From Anaerostipes faecalis (lineage in GTDB: Bacteria; Bacillota; Clostridia; Lachnospirales; Lachnospiraceae): DNA of 64,000 nucleotides. The stretch's first letter is position 1. Every line of letters starts with the position of its first letter. Position numbers and translations under genes: made by a program. The stretch is taken from assembly GCF_018982945.1 (NCBI RefSeq), contig NZ_JABRXE010000001.1, positions 372,001-436,000 of the forward strand, in the 5' to 3' direction. The notes under the pieces were generated by a model that worked only from the letters and a program-made list of their open reading frames with translations, was not told the DNA's origin and ran no database searches. Below, piece after piece: positions 8,549-17,434 of the stretch.

Positions 8549-9556
8549 TCAGTAAGATGCTTTTTTTGCAAAAGATTGATCAATAAGTTTATCAAATGGA
8601 ACATTTTCTTTTAACTCACCGGCATCTTTTAAAATATCCTGGAGCAGGTTAAAACCATCTTTGGAAAAATCTGGAGTTGTTTTATAAGTGTCCTGTTCTT
8701 TATAGCGCTTTATGATCTTTGTCAGGTCGTTCTTGGATACATCAGGAAATTGATTGCCGATGACTTCTGCAATATCTTCTGGAGAATGTTTTTCGACATA
8801 GGATTGGCCTTTTGCGATGGCATTGGTAAAACCCTGAATGATATTCGGATTTTTTTTCAGGTAGCTTTTTTTTGCACAGTAGGCTGTATATGGTACAAAT
8901 CCGCTTTCTACCCCAAGGGAAGAAACTACATATCCGGCACCTTGTTTTTCAAGAGCTGTTGCATTAGGTTCAAATTCTACAGTAAAATCACCAGTACCTC
9001 CTGCAAATGCCCCAGAGGTATTGGCAAAATCAATATTTTGAATTAGATTTACATCTTTTTCTGGATTTAACCCATTTTGTTTTAAAATATATTCAAGAAT
9101 CATCTGTGGCATACCGCCTTTTCTACCGCCAATTAAATTTTTTCCTTTTAAATCTGTCCAGTGAAAATCTTTGATTTTTTTTCTGGATACGAGAAAATTG
9201 CCGGCACGCTGGGTTAACTGAGCAAAACAGACAGCATAGTCTTTATTACCTTCATTATATTGATATATAGCAGCTTCCGGTCCCATAAAACCAATATCTG
9301 CATTATCAGAAATAACGGCGGTCATTGTTTTATCTGCACCAAAACCTGTATCAACTTTTAGATCTATTCCTTCTTCTTTAAAATACCCTTTTTCAATTGC
9401 AACATATTGAGGGGCATAAAAAATAGAGTGTGTAACTTCGTTTAAGGTGACTTTTGTCAGTTTGTCAGTTTTTTTATCCTTTGGATCACAGCCGGTAGAA
9501 AAGATACAGACTATGGAGACTGAAAGCAGTAATGCGAAGATTTTTCGAAATCTCAT
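8549..9556 (-). CDS. NMT1/THI5-like ABC transporter substrate-binding lipoprotein
   Basis: This is a 335-residue lipoprotein of the NMT1/SsuA/ThiY group, which binds small molecules such as pyrimidine precursors of thiamine, sulfonates or nitrate. It has a signal peptide with the lipobox FSTGC near residue 23. The family core follows: FYAPQYVAIEKGYFKEEGIDLKV, then ADIGFMGPEAA, and GRKGGMPQMILEYILKQNGL. No permease or ATPase gene is adjacent, so it must work with a transporter encoded elsewhere or has become an orphan. AAGGAGC precedes the start. No TPP or other riboswitch is visible upstream. The ligand cannot be read from sequence. Confidence 0.88.
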   Translation of the reverse strand: MRFRKIFALLLSVSIVCIFSTGCDPKDKKTDKLTKVTLNEVTHSIFYAPQYVAIEKGYFKEEGIDLKVDTGFGADKTMTAVISDNADIGFMGPEAAIYQYNEGNKDYAVCFAQLTQRAGNFLVSRKKIKDFHWTDLKGKNLIGGRKGGMPQMILEYILKQNGLNPEKDVNLIQNIDFANTSGAFAGGTGDFTVEFEPNATALEKQGAGYVVSSLGVESGFVPYTAYCAKKSYLKKNPNIIQGFTNAIAKGQSYVEKHSPEDIAEVIGNQFPDVSKNDLTKIIKRYKEQDTYKTTPDFSKDGFNLLQDILKDAGELKENVPFDKLIDQSFAKKASY

Positions 9557-9912
9557 AAATGCTCCTTAAAATATACGTTGGTATAGTATATGAAGAAATA
9601 GAGTAAAATGTGAAAAGCTATTGAGTGGATATAGAAGAGATTATTAATTGTGTTTAACGGAGAAAAAAAGAGGAGCCGGAAGAATTAACTTCCGGCATTA
9701 TGAAAAAGTATGAAAAAAAGTTTTAGCAAAGTTAGCAATGTATATTAGCTACTTGCTATAGTCATAGTTTAACCATAAAATGTGAAAAAAATGTGATAAT
9801 AATTTGATAAAAATATGTTGTGAAATTTTTTTTTGAAAAATATATAAAATCTGAATTTCGTAAGTATAGTTGTTAAAAAATATTTATAGAATGAAAGAAA
9901 AAGGATGTTTCC
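9557..9912. other. AT-rich intergenic region between divergent genes
   Basis: No gene is seen. It holds the leader of the lipoprotein gene, a GCCGGAAG/CTTCCGGC hairpin, a cluster of TAGCAA half-sites near 9723-9759 and a very AT-rich stretch before the spore hydrolase gene. Confidence 0.6.
9675..9696 (-). terminator. Hairpin with T-run on the minus strand
   Basis: The arms GCCGGAAG and CTTCCGGC enclose a 6-nt loop. Read on the minus strand it is followed by TCCTCTTTTTTT, as in a terminator. Its stem is nearly identical to the terminator at 8506-8530, at the other end of the lipoprotein gene. Confidence 0.55.
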
Positions 9913-11178
9913 ATGATACATGTAACAGAAGCAGGAGAAACGATAGAATCTATTGCATATAGATATGGAGTATCTTCTCAAAGTATTATTTTCAACAATC
10001 AATTGAGGAATGAAAAACTGGTTATTGGGCAGGCGCTGTTAATTTTAATTCCGGAAATTGTATATGAAGTTTCTGCTGGGGATTCTTTGTTTTCTATCAG
10101 CCAGAAGTATGGAATTTCAATAAAACAAATTTTAAGAAATAATCTATGGATATTGCAGGATTCACTGCATCCAGGAGATGTACTGGTTATATCTTATGAG
10201 GAATCGAAGAAAGAAATTTTACAGATTATGGGATATGCATATCCGTTTATCTTAGAAGAAATATTAAATGAAGTTCTTTTATATGTGGGAAAGCTGTTGA
10301 TTTTTTCATATGGATTTACAAGAATGGGGGATCTTATACCTCCTCATGGAGAAGAACGTTTGATTCAGAAGGCAATTAAAATGGGTGTAGACCCGATTTT
10401 GGTTTTGACACCTTTCTCTGAAAATGGAACTTTTAGTAATCAACTAGTAAAGGCAGTAGTAGAAGATCTTCCCATGCAGGAACGTTTGATTGAAAATCTT
10501 CTTTTAGAAGTGGAAAGTAAAAAATATAGAGGTGTAGATATAGATTTTGAGTATATTCTGGCAGAAAACCGAGATGGTTATGCTGCTTTTGTGAGAAATT
10601 TAAGGGAAGTTATGTCAGCAAAGGGATATCAGGTATCAGTGGCACTGGCACCGAAGATTTCGAAAAACCAGCCGGGATTGCTATATGAGGGAGTAGATTA
10701 TAAGGCTTTAGGAGAGGCTGCAAATACTGTATTTTTAATGACTTACGAGTGGGGATATACATATGGGCCGCCTATGGCTGTGGCACCATTAAACAAAGTT
10801 CGTCAGGTTTTGGATTATGCAGTAACAGAAATACCAGAAGAAAAAATTTTAATGGGGATTCCAAATTATGGATATGACTGGCCATTGCCATATGAATCAG
10901 GTATTACAAAAGCAGAGACCATAGGAAATGTTCAGGCAGTAGAACGTGCACTGGAGTATGAGGCAGTCATAGAATTTGATGAAATAGCAAAATCTCCATA
11001 TTTCCATTACAAGGCAGATAATATAGAACATGAAGTATGGTTTGAAGATGTAAGGAGTATTGAAGCAAAAATTCAGCTGATTACATCTTATGGTTTTTTG
11101 GGAGCAGGATACTGGAATCTGATGCGTCCTTTTCGTGCAAATTGGATGTATTTAAACAATATGTACATATTAGAATAA
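9913..11178 (+). CDS. LysM plus GH18 hydrolase, SleL/YaaH-like spore germination protein
   Basis: This 421-residue protein begins with two LysM peptidoglycan-binding repeats (residues about 2-46 and 50-94) and continues with a glycosyl hydrolase family 18 domain. The GH18 catalytic motif DxxDxDxE appears as RGVDIDFEYI, whose last Glu is the proton donor. The substrate-cleft segment VFLMTYEWGYTYGPP is also present. There is no signal peptide. This architecture matches SleL (YaaH), an N-acetylglucosaminidase that degrades spore-cortex fragments at germination; such proteins are laid down from the mother cell and need no export signal. It is monocistronic with a weak ribosome site (AAAAAGGATG). 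Confidence 0.88.
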   Translation: MIHVTEAGETIESIAYRYGVSSQSIIFNNQLRNEKLVIGQALLILIPEIVYEVSAGDSLFSISQKYGISIKQILRNNLWILQDSLHPGDVLVISYEESKKEILQIMGYAYPFILEEILNEVLLYVGKLLIFSYGFTRMGDLIPPHGEERLIQKAIKMGVDPILVLTPFSENGTFSNQLVKAVVEDLPMQERLIENLLLEVESKKYRGVDIDFEYILAENRDGYAAFVRNLREVMSAKGYQVSVALAPKISKNQPGLLYEGVDYKALGEAANTVFLMTYEWGYTYGPPMAVAPLNKVRQVLDYAVTEIPEEKILMGIPNYGYDWPLPYESGITKAETIGNVQAVERALEYEAVIEFDEIAKSPYFHYKADNIEHEVWFEDVRSIEAKIQLITSYGFLGAGYWNLMRPFRANWMYLNNMYILE

Positions 11179-11204
11179 AAATCGTTGAAAAAAACAAAAA
11201 ATAC

Positions 11205-11233
11205 TTGCAAAAACAGTATATTTTCGATAAAGT
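11205..11233 (+). promoter_or_regulatory. Promoter for the glycine riboswitch and symporter
   Basis: TTGCAA (11205-11210) and TAAAGT (11228-11233) are separated by 17 bp, about 50 nt before the aptamer. Confidence 0.55.
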
Positions 11234-11285
11234 ATACATTGCGGATTAAAAATGATGAACATGGTTTTCAGAAAAATGAAAACAA

Positions 11286-11433
11286 AATCTCTGGAGAGTC
11301 TCATAAGTGAGCGCCGAAGGTGTACGGCTATAAGAAAGAACAGCCAATCTCTCAGGCAAAAGGACAGAGCTTTATAAGCAATGTAATGTGTAGATACTCT
11401 TTAGGGGCTGATGTTTTATCAGCTCTTTTTTTG
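11286..11433 (+). promoter_or_regulatory. Glycine riboswitch (single aptamer) with terminator
   Basis: The aptamer shows the conserved glycine (gcvT) elements: GGAGAG near 11293, GCGCCGAAGG at 11311, and CTCTCAGGCAAAAGGACAGA from 11350. Only one aptamer is present. It is followed by a terminator whose stem GGGCTGAT/ATCAGCTC and eight Ts occupy 11405-11432. The layout suggests glycine binding prevents termination and switches on the downstream AGCS symporter. The natural tandem form usually precedes gcv genes; singlets often control glycine transporters. Confidence 0.92.
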
Positions 11434-11533
11434 CGTTGCGGCAACCGGGAAGACTTGAAAGTTATTTTATGCGTAAAAGAAGTTATCAGAAATATATTCG
11501 TATGATAAATTTTAATTTTTGGGAGGAAAAACA

Positions 11534-12946
11534 ATGTTTAAAACATTAAATGATGCTCTGGTGAGCATTGACAACCTTGTTTGGGGGCTGCCCCTGATTA
11601 TATTAATTTTGGCAACGGGAATTTTTCTAACGCTGCGTTTGAGAGGCCTTCAAGTGAAACATCTTGGAAAAGCATTGCATTATATTTTTCACAATGAAGA
11701 AGATGGAAAGGGAGAAGTAAGCAGTTTTGGAGCATTATGTACAGCACTTTCTGCAACCATTGGAACTGGAAATATCGTAGGATGTGCTACTGCAATTGTA
11801 GCAGGAGGTCCAGGAGCTTTATTCTGGATGTGGCTGGCTGCTTTTTTTGGAATGGCTACAAAATATGCGGAAGGAATGCTTGCTGTAAAATATCGTGAAA
11901 TTGATGAAGATGGACATGCTTTAGGCGGACCATTTTACTACATTGAAAAAGGAATGGGAAAAAACTGGAAGTGGCTGGCAAAACTATTCTGTATCTTCGG
12001 TACCATGGTTGGTTTATTTGGAATTGGTACATTTACACAGGTGAATGGGATTACTACTGCTGTGCGAAATTTCTTTGATCCCAATAATGTACATACAGTG
12101 AAACTGTTTGGAATGGATTATTCATGGAGCATCATCATTGCAGGAATTATTCTAACTGTTTGTGTAGGAATGGTTGTTATTGGTGGAATTAAGCGTATTT
12201 CCAAAGTATCTGAAGTTATTGTGCCGTTTATGGCAGTTACATATATTACAATATGTCTTTTGGTCGTTGTAACACATCTTCCTCAGGTTCCGGGAGCTTT
12301 TGTGGAAATTGTTCAGTCTGCATTCGGATTAAGGGCAGCAGTTGGAGGAGCAATGGGAGCTATGATGGTTGCAATGCAGAAGGGAATTGCACGCGGGATT
12401 TTCTCAAATGAAGCAGGGCTTGGTTCTGCACCGATTGCAGCTGCTGCAGCTCAGACCAATGAACCTGTGCGTCAGGGATTGGTATCAATGACAGGAACGT
12501 TTATTGACACAATTGTTGTATGTACAATGACAGGTTTGACGATTGTGATTACCGGAAGCTGGAATGTTGGTCTGGATGGTGTTGATGTAACTACCAGAGC
12601 TTTTTCCTTGGGACTTCCGTTTCCTGAAAGAGTATCAACCTTCTTACTGATGATGTGTCTGGTATTTTTTGCATTTACGACTATTCTTGGATGGGACTAT
12701 TATAGTGAACGTTGTCTGGAATATTTGACCAATGGAAAACAAATTTTTGTAACAGTATTCAAGTGGTTGTATATTCTGGCTGTATTTATTGGACCATTTA
12801 TGACTCTGGAAGCAGTCTGGACAATTGCAGATATTTGTAATGGATTGATGGCATTTCCGAACCTGATTGCCTTGCTGGCTCTAAATGGAGATGTGGTATC
12901 GGAAACTAAAAGTTATTTTACGAGATTAAAAAATATAAAGGGATAA
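11534..12946 (+). CDS. AGCS-family sodium:alanine/glycine symporter
   Basis: This 470-residue membrane transporter of the alanine-or-glycine:cation symporter family has about 11 helices. Family signatures include TLRLRGLQVKHLGKAL, GTGNIVGCATAIVAGGPGALFWMW, KYAEGMLAVKYRE and ARGIFSNEAGLGSAPIAAAAA. ATG 11534 follows GGGAGG by 8 nt; an upstream TTG overlaps that site. The glycine riboswitch in its leader argues that glycine is the relevant substrate. Imported glycine could feed protein or serine synthesis, and induction by glycine also suggests use under glycine excess. It is monocistronic. Confidence 0.94.
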   Translation: MFKTLNDALVSIDNLVWGLPLIILILATGIFLTLRLRGLQVKHLGKALHYIFHNEEDGKGEVSSFGALCTALSATIGTGNIVGCATAIVAGGPGALFWMWLAAFFGMATKYAEGMLAVKYREIDEDGHALGGPFYYIEKGMGKNWKWLAKLFCIFGTMVGLFGIGTFTQVNGITTAVRNFFDPNNVHTVKLFGMDYSWSIIIAGIILTVCVGMVVIGGIKRISKVSEVIVPFMAVTYITICLLVVVTHLPQVPGAFVEIVQSAFGLRAAVGGAMGAMMVAMQKGIARGIFSNEAGLGSAPIAAAAAQTNEPVRQGLVSMTGTFIDTIVVCTMTGLTIVITGSWNVGLDGVDVTTRAFSLGLPFPERVSTFLLMMCLVFFAFTTILGWDYYSERCLEYLTNGKQIFVTVFKWLYILAVFIGPFMTLEAVWTIADICNGLMAFPNLIALLALNGDVVSETKSYFTRLKNIKG

Positions 12947-13016
12947 AATACTTCTTTACTTTAGCGTGCTGATGCTGTATATTTGGAATAGAAGCATAGA
13001 AAGGAAGTAAAAGCCA

Positions 13017-13304
13017 ATGAGTAAGAAGATTAAGACAGAGGCTGTGAAAAGATTGTTTCAGGCTGTTTTAACGTTGGAGACAGAAGAAGAATGTTTTACA
13101 TTTTTTGAGGATTTATGCACAGTAAATGAATTAGAATCGTTGGCCCAGAGATTTGAAGTTGCATCTATGCTGAGGGACAAGCATACTTATCTGGAAGTTG
13201 CAGAGAAGACAGGTGCCTCTACAGCAACTATCAGCAGGGTAAATCGTTCACTGAATTATGGAAGTGACGGCTACGATATGGTATTTAAAAAAATGAAGAA
13301 ATAG
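13017..13304 (+). CDS. YerC/YecD family TrpR-related DNA-binding protein
   Basis: This 95-residue protein is related to the Trp repressor fold. The helix-turn-helix is seen in LAQRFEVASML...TYLEVAEKTGASTATISRVNRSLNYG. In Firmicutes the yerC gene commonly sits upstream of pcrA, as here, with a DUF1836 gene inserted on the other strand. Its targets and ligand are not known from sequence. GGAAGTAAAAGCC precedes the ATG. The stop codon lies inside a hairpin shared with the converging gene. Confidence 0.9.
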   Translation: MSKKIKTEAVKRLFQAVLTLETEEECFTFFEDLCTVNELESLAQRFEVASMLRDKHTYLEVAEKTGASTATISRVNRSLNYGSDGYDMVFKKMKK

Positions 13305-13327
13305 GATTTTCCTATTTCTTCTTTTTT
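13295..13327. terminator. Bidirectional terminator spanning both stop codons
   Basis: A 12-bp stem (GAAGAAATAGGA / TCCTATTTCTTC) overlaps the final codons of both convergent genes. Seven Ts follow on the plus strand and A-rich sequence lies on the other side. Confidence 0.88.
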
Positions 13328-13923
13328 TCACCTTTTTTTCTGTTTTCCTCGGGCTGATACAGTTCATCAATCATTTTTTCAATGACTTGCTTTCGAAGAT
13401 AAATATCATATCCCAGTAAAGCGATAAAAGAAAACTGTTGTAAAAATTTTTTTTCAGAGTCCTCAGAAATACCGGAAAATGTTTCCTGGGCTTTTTGGGC
13501 AGTATCTAAAATAGATTGCTTTATGGCCGTGGTATGATCGTGTTCTATGCTATATAATTCCTCATAAATTTTATAAAATGCATTCTTGTCCTTGCTGTCA
13601 TAAAAATGTTCTGTGAGGGGATCTAAAATGGATTTAATATCAGATATTGACAGAAAATTTTTGAGATAATAAATATAAATCAAAAGAATTATATGGTTTT
13701 TAGAGTACTTCTTTTTGTAAGAAGGTGGTAAAAGCTGATTCTTTGAATAATTGTTTATCATTGTTTTTGTAAAAATTTTATCTGTATCAAATCGCTTTGT
13801 ATTTAAAAGCTGTTCCTCAAGAAAAGTTGTAACCTGATCCATGTAAAGATCAATATTAGGAATATCTTCGGGCAGTACATAATCAAGTTTCATCCATTTT
13901 TCTAATTTGTTTTCGAATTCCAT
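13312..13923 (-). CDS. DUF1836 domain protein
   Basis: This is a 203-residue cytoplasmic protein of the DUF1836 family (B. subtilis YkrK-like). The family core lies at about residues 12-115: MTKKIFTDTDFRK-type helices are seen here as RFDTDKIFTKTMINNYSKNQLLPP, followed by HIILLIYIYYLKNFLSISDIKSIL. The pattern (start of a helix-turn-helix, then a helical bundle) suggests a DNA-binding regulator of the MerR-like kind, but the function is not established. The C-terminus is strongly basic (ENRKKGEKKKK). It diverges from pcrA and converges on yerC. AAGGAGAAGACT precedes the ATG. Confidence 0.85.
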   Translation of the reverse strand: MEFENKLEKWMKLDYVLPEDIPNIDLYMDQVTTFLEEQLLNTKRFDTDKIFTKTMINNYSKNQLLPPSYKKKYSKNHIILLIYIYYLKNFLSISDIKSILDPLTEHFYDSKDKNAFYKIYEELYSIEHDHTTAIKQSILDTAQKAQETFSGISEDSEKKFLQQFSFIALLGYDIYLRKQVIEKMIDELYQPEENRKKGEKKKK

Positions 13924-14052
13924 AGTCTTCTCCTTATTTCGTAATTACATTATACGGTTATTTAAACTATCTGACAAGAGCTCGATGCATTTTGACTACG
14001 GATATGATATACTAAAAATCATTCCAATTAGAATTTAGAAAGGGATAAAATT

Positions 14053-16263
14053 ATGGGGAATTATGATACATTAAATGAACAGCAGAGAGAGGCTGTTTTT
14101 TGTACGGAAGGACCGTTATTGTTACTGGCAGGAGCGGGCTCCGGTAAAACAAGAGTACTCACTCACAGAATTGCTTATTTAATTGAGCAGGGAGTAAACC
14201 CGTATCATATAATGGCGATAACATTTACTAATAAAGCAGCAAGAGAAATGAGAGAACGAGTGGATAATCTGGTTGGATATGGAGCTGAACATATCTGGGT
14301 CAGTACATTTCATTCCACCTGTGTCAGAATCTTAAGACGCCATATTGATAAACTTGGTTATGGAAATAGCTTTACGATTTATGATGCTGATGATCAGAAA
14401 TCTTTAATTAAAGATATTTGCAAACGTTTTAAAGTGGATACTAAACTGATGCCGGAAAGACGGATCATGAATGCAATTTCTTCTGCAAAAGATGAGTTTA
14501 TTACACCTTCTGAATATGAAATGAAATATCAGTTTGATTTTAAAAAGAAAAAGATTGCGGAAATATACAAAGAGTATCAAAAACAGTTAAAATCTAATAA
14601 TGCATTGGATTTTGATGATTTGCTGTTTAAAACTGTTGAACTGTTTCAGTTTCATCCGGAAATTTTAGATTATTATCAGGAAAGATTTCGTTATATAATG
14701 GTGGACGAGTATCAGGATACCAATACTATTCAGTTTCAGCTGATAAGCATGCTGGCAAGGAAATATCGTAATCTTTGTGTTGTAGGTGATGATGATCAGT
14801 CAATTTATAAATTTCGCGGTGCCAATGTTAAGAATATTCTGAATTTTGAGAATGTATTTCCTGATGCAGTTACAATAAAGCTTGAACAAAATTACAGGTC
14901 TACAAAAAATATCCTGAATGCTGCCAATGAGGTAATTGCCAACAATGAGGGAAGAAAAGAAAAAAAACTATGGACAGAGAATGAAGAAGGAGATTTAATT
15001 GAATTTCATCAGTATGGGACAGAATATGAAGAAGCAGGGCAGATTGTAAATAAAATAGAAGAATTATCCAATGATGGTTATGAATTTAAAAATATGGCTG
15101 TATTATACAGGACCAATGCTCAGTCCCGTGTATTTGAAGAGCGTTTTATGCTGAAAAATATTCCTTATAGAATTGTTGGAGGAACTAATTTCTATCAGAG
15201 AAAAGAAATAAAAGATATGATTTGTTATCTGAAAGCAGTTGACAATGGTATGGATGACCTGGCAGCAAAACGAATCATAAATGTTCCGCGTAGAGGAATT
15301 GGGGCCGCATCCATTGATAAAATTCAGACATATGCTATGGAACATAATATGGGATTTTTGGATGCCTGTTTTTCTGCGGCGGACATTACCACTTTAGGAA
15401 ATGCTAAAAAGAAGATACAGACTTTTGCAGATTTAATAAGTGATTTCAGGAGAAAACAGCAGGAAAGTTCTCTGGAGGAATTGTTTCATTATATAATTGA
15501 GCAGACAGGTTATGTAGAAGGATTGAAAGCAGAAGGAACAGAGGAAGCAGAAGGAAGAATTGAAAATATCAATGAACTTCTAAATAAAATCGTAACTTAT
15601 GAAAAAGAAGCTGAAGAATCGGATCTTTCTGGACTTTTGGAGGAAATAGCCCTTGTAGCTGATATTGATAATCTGGAAGAATCAGATAATAGAGTGGTAC
15701 TGATGACATTACATAGTGCAAAAGGACTTGAATTTCCTTATGTATTTATTTGTGGTATGGAAGACGGTATTTTTCCAGGATATATGACGATCATGTCGGA
15801 AGATGAGGAAGAGATGGAGGAAGAACGTCGTTTATGTTATGTAGGTATTACCCGTGCCAAGGATAAATTGTTTTTGAGTGCCGCACAGAGAAGAATGATG
15901 CAGGGAAGAACACAATTTAATAAGGTGTCTCGTTTTGTAGATGAGATACCAAAAGAGCTCTTGAAACTGGATCAAGGAATTAATTTGAAAGATAAGCGTC
16001 TGGAAAAAGCTTTGTTTTCTTCTAACAGGAATCAAAAATTTAGAAAGCCCTATCAGGCAAAATCCTTTTCTTCTACACAGATAGAATCTCTATCTTACAA
16101 TGTGGGAGACTATGTTAAGCACATGAAATTTGGATGTGGAAAAGTGACGGAAATTGTTTCTGGAGGTCGTGATTTTGAAGTAACAGTAGATTTTGAAAAA
16201 TGTGGAGTAAAGAAAATGTTTGCCTCTTTTGCAAAATTGAAAAAAGTGGATGAAAATCATTAA
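14053..16263 (+). CDS. pcrA: ATP-dependent 3'-5' DNA helicase PcrA (UvrD/Rep family)
   Basis: This is a 736-residue superfamily 1 helicase acting in nucleotide-excision repair, plasmid replication and removal of RecA filaments. Motifs in order are: LNEQQREAV (Q motif), GAGSGKTRVL (Walker A), ITFTNKAAREM, STFHSTCVRILRR, VDEYQDTN (Walker B), VGDDDQSIYKFRGA, LEQNYRST, TLHSAKGLEFPYVFICGMEDGIFP, and RRLCYVGITRAKDKLFL. The C-terminal tail has the Tudor-like segment YNVGDYVKHMKFGCGKV typical of PcrA. An extended -10 (TGATATACT) lies about 45 nt upstream of ATG 14053. The length is normal. Confidence 0.97.
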   Translation: MGNYDTLNEQQREAVFCTEGPLLLLAGAGSGKTRVLTHRIAYLIEQGVNPYHIMAITFTNKAAREMRERVDNLVGYGAEHIWVSTFHSTCVRILRRHIDKLGYGNSFTIYDADDQKSLIKDICKRFKVDTKLMPERRIMNAISSAKDEFITPSEYEMKYQFDFKKKKIAEIYKEYQKQLKSNNALDFDDLLFKTVELFQFHPEILDYYQERFRYIMVDEYQDTNTIQFQLISMLARKYRNLCVVGDDDQSIYKFRGANVKNILNFENVFPDAVTIKLEQNYRSTKNILNAANEVIANNEGRKEKKLWTENEEGDLIEFHQYGTEYEEAGQIVNKIEELSNDGYEFKNMAVLYRTNAQSRVFEERFMLKNIPYRIVGGTNFYQRKEIKDMICYLKAVDNGMDDLAAKRIINVPRRGIGAASIDKIQTYAMEHNMGFLDACFSAADITTLGNAKKKIQTFADLISDFRRKQQESSLEELFHYIIEQTGYVEGLKAEGTEEAEGRIENINELLNKIVTYEKEAEESDLSGLLEEIALVADIDNLEESDNRVVLMTLHSAKGLEFPYVFICGMEDGIFPGYMTIMSEDEEEMEEERRLCYVGITRAKDKLFLSAAQRRMMQGRTQFNKVSRFVDEIPKELLKLDQGINLKDKRLEKALFSSNRNQKFRKPYQAKSFSSTQIESLSYNVGDYVKHMKFGCGKVTEIVSGGRDFEVTVDFEKCGVKKMFASFAKLKKVDENH

Positions 16264-16328
16264 AAAAGTTAGTAATGAAACAGAATAAGTGATATAATAA
16301 AAAAAACACATAAGAAAGGGTGAATGAC

Positions 16329-16595
16329 ATGAAAAATTTAGAGGAATTATTAAGTGTTGCCAAGGTATCCGATATGATCGGCAAGAAGGAGAAAGAAGAA
16401 AATAAGATTGTGTGGGCTCTTGCTATTATCGGTGCAATTGCAGCCGTAGCAGGAATTGCATATGCAGTTTATAAATATCTGACACCTGATTATATGGATG
16501 ATTTTGATGAAGATTTCGATGATGATTTTGATGAAGATTTCTTCGATGATGAAGAACTTGATGTAACGGAAGATGACATTGACGAAGTAGAATAA
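16329..16595 (+). CDS. Small single-pass membrane protein with very acidic C-terminus
   Basis: This is an unrecognised 88-residue protein. One hydrophobic helix (IVWALAIIGAIAAVAGIAYAVYKYL, about residues 27-51) is followed by a tail made almost wholly of Asp, Glu and Phe, in a repeated pattern such as DDFDEDFDDDFDEDFFDDEE. The charged N-terminus suggests an inside N-terminus and possibly an outside acidic tail. ATG 16329 lies 9 nt after AAAGGG; a GTG at 16320 abuts that site. Similar small proteins occur beside pcrA in related clostridia, but I can assign no function. Confidence 0.75.
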   Translation: MKNLEELLSVAKVSDMIGKKEKEENKIVWALAIIGAIAAVAGIAYAVYKYLTPDYMDDFDEDFDDDFDEDFFDDEELDVTEDDIDEVE

Positions 16596-16606
16596 AAAAG
16601 TCTGAC

Positions 16607-16648
16607 AATAGAGCATCTGAAAAATCAGATGCTCTATTATATTTTTTT
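16607..16648 (+). terminator. Strong intrinsic terminator after the pcrA region
   Basis: AATAGAGCATCTGA pairs perfectly with TCAGATGCTCTATT across a 4-nt loop, followed by ATATTTTTTT. Confidence 0.92.
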
Positions 16649-16717
16649 GACAGGAAAGCAGTTAAAACCGCATAAAATCGACATTTTTTATAAGTTATAA
16701 AAAAATTAAAAAAAATG

Positions 16718-16746
16718 TTGACATTTGCAGAGACCTTCTGTATAAT
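16718..16746 (+). promoter_or_regulatory. Perfect-consensus promoter of tRNA array 1
   Basis: TTGACA (16718-16723) and TATAAT (16741-16746) are separated by exactly 17 bp, about 54 nt before tRNA-Pro. Confidence 0.93.
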
Positions 16747-16799
16747 AAATCTTGCTGTTGAGGAAAACAGTTAAACGAGAGAAAATCTCAGTGTAATTC

Positions 16800-16874
16800 C
16801 GGGGTGTGGCTCAGCTTGGCTAGAGCGCTTGATTTGGGATCAAGAGGTCGCAGGTTCGAATCCTGTCACCCCGA
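16800..16874 (+). tRNA. tRNA-Pro (UGG), array 1
   Basis: The acceptor arms CGGGGTG/CACCCCG and the anticodon loop TTTGGGA give anticodon TGG. CCA is not encoded. It is identical to the copy at 17435. Confidence 0.96.
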
Positions 16875-16878
16875 TTAT

Positions 16879-16949
16879 GCGGGTGTAGTTCAATGGTAGA
16901 ACTCCAGCCTTCCAAGCTGATCACGTGGGTTCGATTCCCATCACCCGCT
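16879..16949 (+). tRNA. tRNA-Gly (UCC), array 1
   Basis: The acceptor arms are GCGGGTG/CACCCGC and the loop CTTCCAA gives anticodon TCC. It is identical to the copy at 17514. Confidence 0.96.
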
Positions 16950-16953
16950 TTTT

Positions 16954-17027
<74 letters not shown>

Positions 17028-17062
17028 TTTTTCTTTTTAAGAAAGAAATGAACAGATATTAT

Positions 17063-17137
<75 letters not shown>

Positions 17138-17164
17138 TTATATTTATGCTTATAGCAGTATTAA

Positions 17165-17237
17165 GGGTGTGTAGCTCAGGTGGTAGAGCACTTGACTTTT
17201 AATCAAGTTGTCCGGGGTTCGAATCCCCGCACGCTCA
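17165..17237 (+). tRNA. tRNA-Lys (UUU), array 1
   Basis: GGGTGTG pairs with CACGCTC using G-U pairs, and the loop CTTTTAA gives anticodon TTT. It is identical to the copy at 17874. Confidence 0.96.
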
Positions 17238-17258
17238 CTTTTGGATTTATCCAAATGT

Positions 17259-17340
17259 GCGGATATGGCGGAATTGGCAGACGCGCTAGATTTAGGTTCT
17301 AGTGTCTTAGGACGTGCAGGTTCAACTCCTGTTATCCGCA
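17259..17340 (+). tRNA. tRNA-Leu (UAG), array 1
   Basis: This is an 82-nt class II tRNA with a long variable arm. The acceptor arms are GCGGATA/TATCCGC and the loop TTTAGGT gives anticodon TAG. It is present only in the first array. Confidence 0.96.
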
Positions 17341-17360
17341 TTAAAAAAATAAAAAAAGTG

Positions 17361-17389
17361 TTGACAAATGATTCGAACTAGCGTATAAT
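17361..17389 (+). promoter_or_regulatory. Perfect-consensus promoter of tRNA array 2
   Basis: TTGACA (17361-17366) and TATAAT (17384-17389) have a 17-bp spacer. The leader after it resembles that of array 1. Confidence 0.93.
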
Positions 17390-17434
17390 TAATTTTGTTG
17401 TGAGTGAAGAATAGTTAACACTTAAATATACCAA

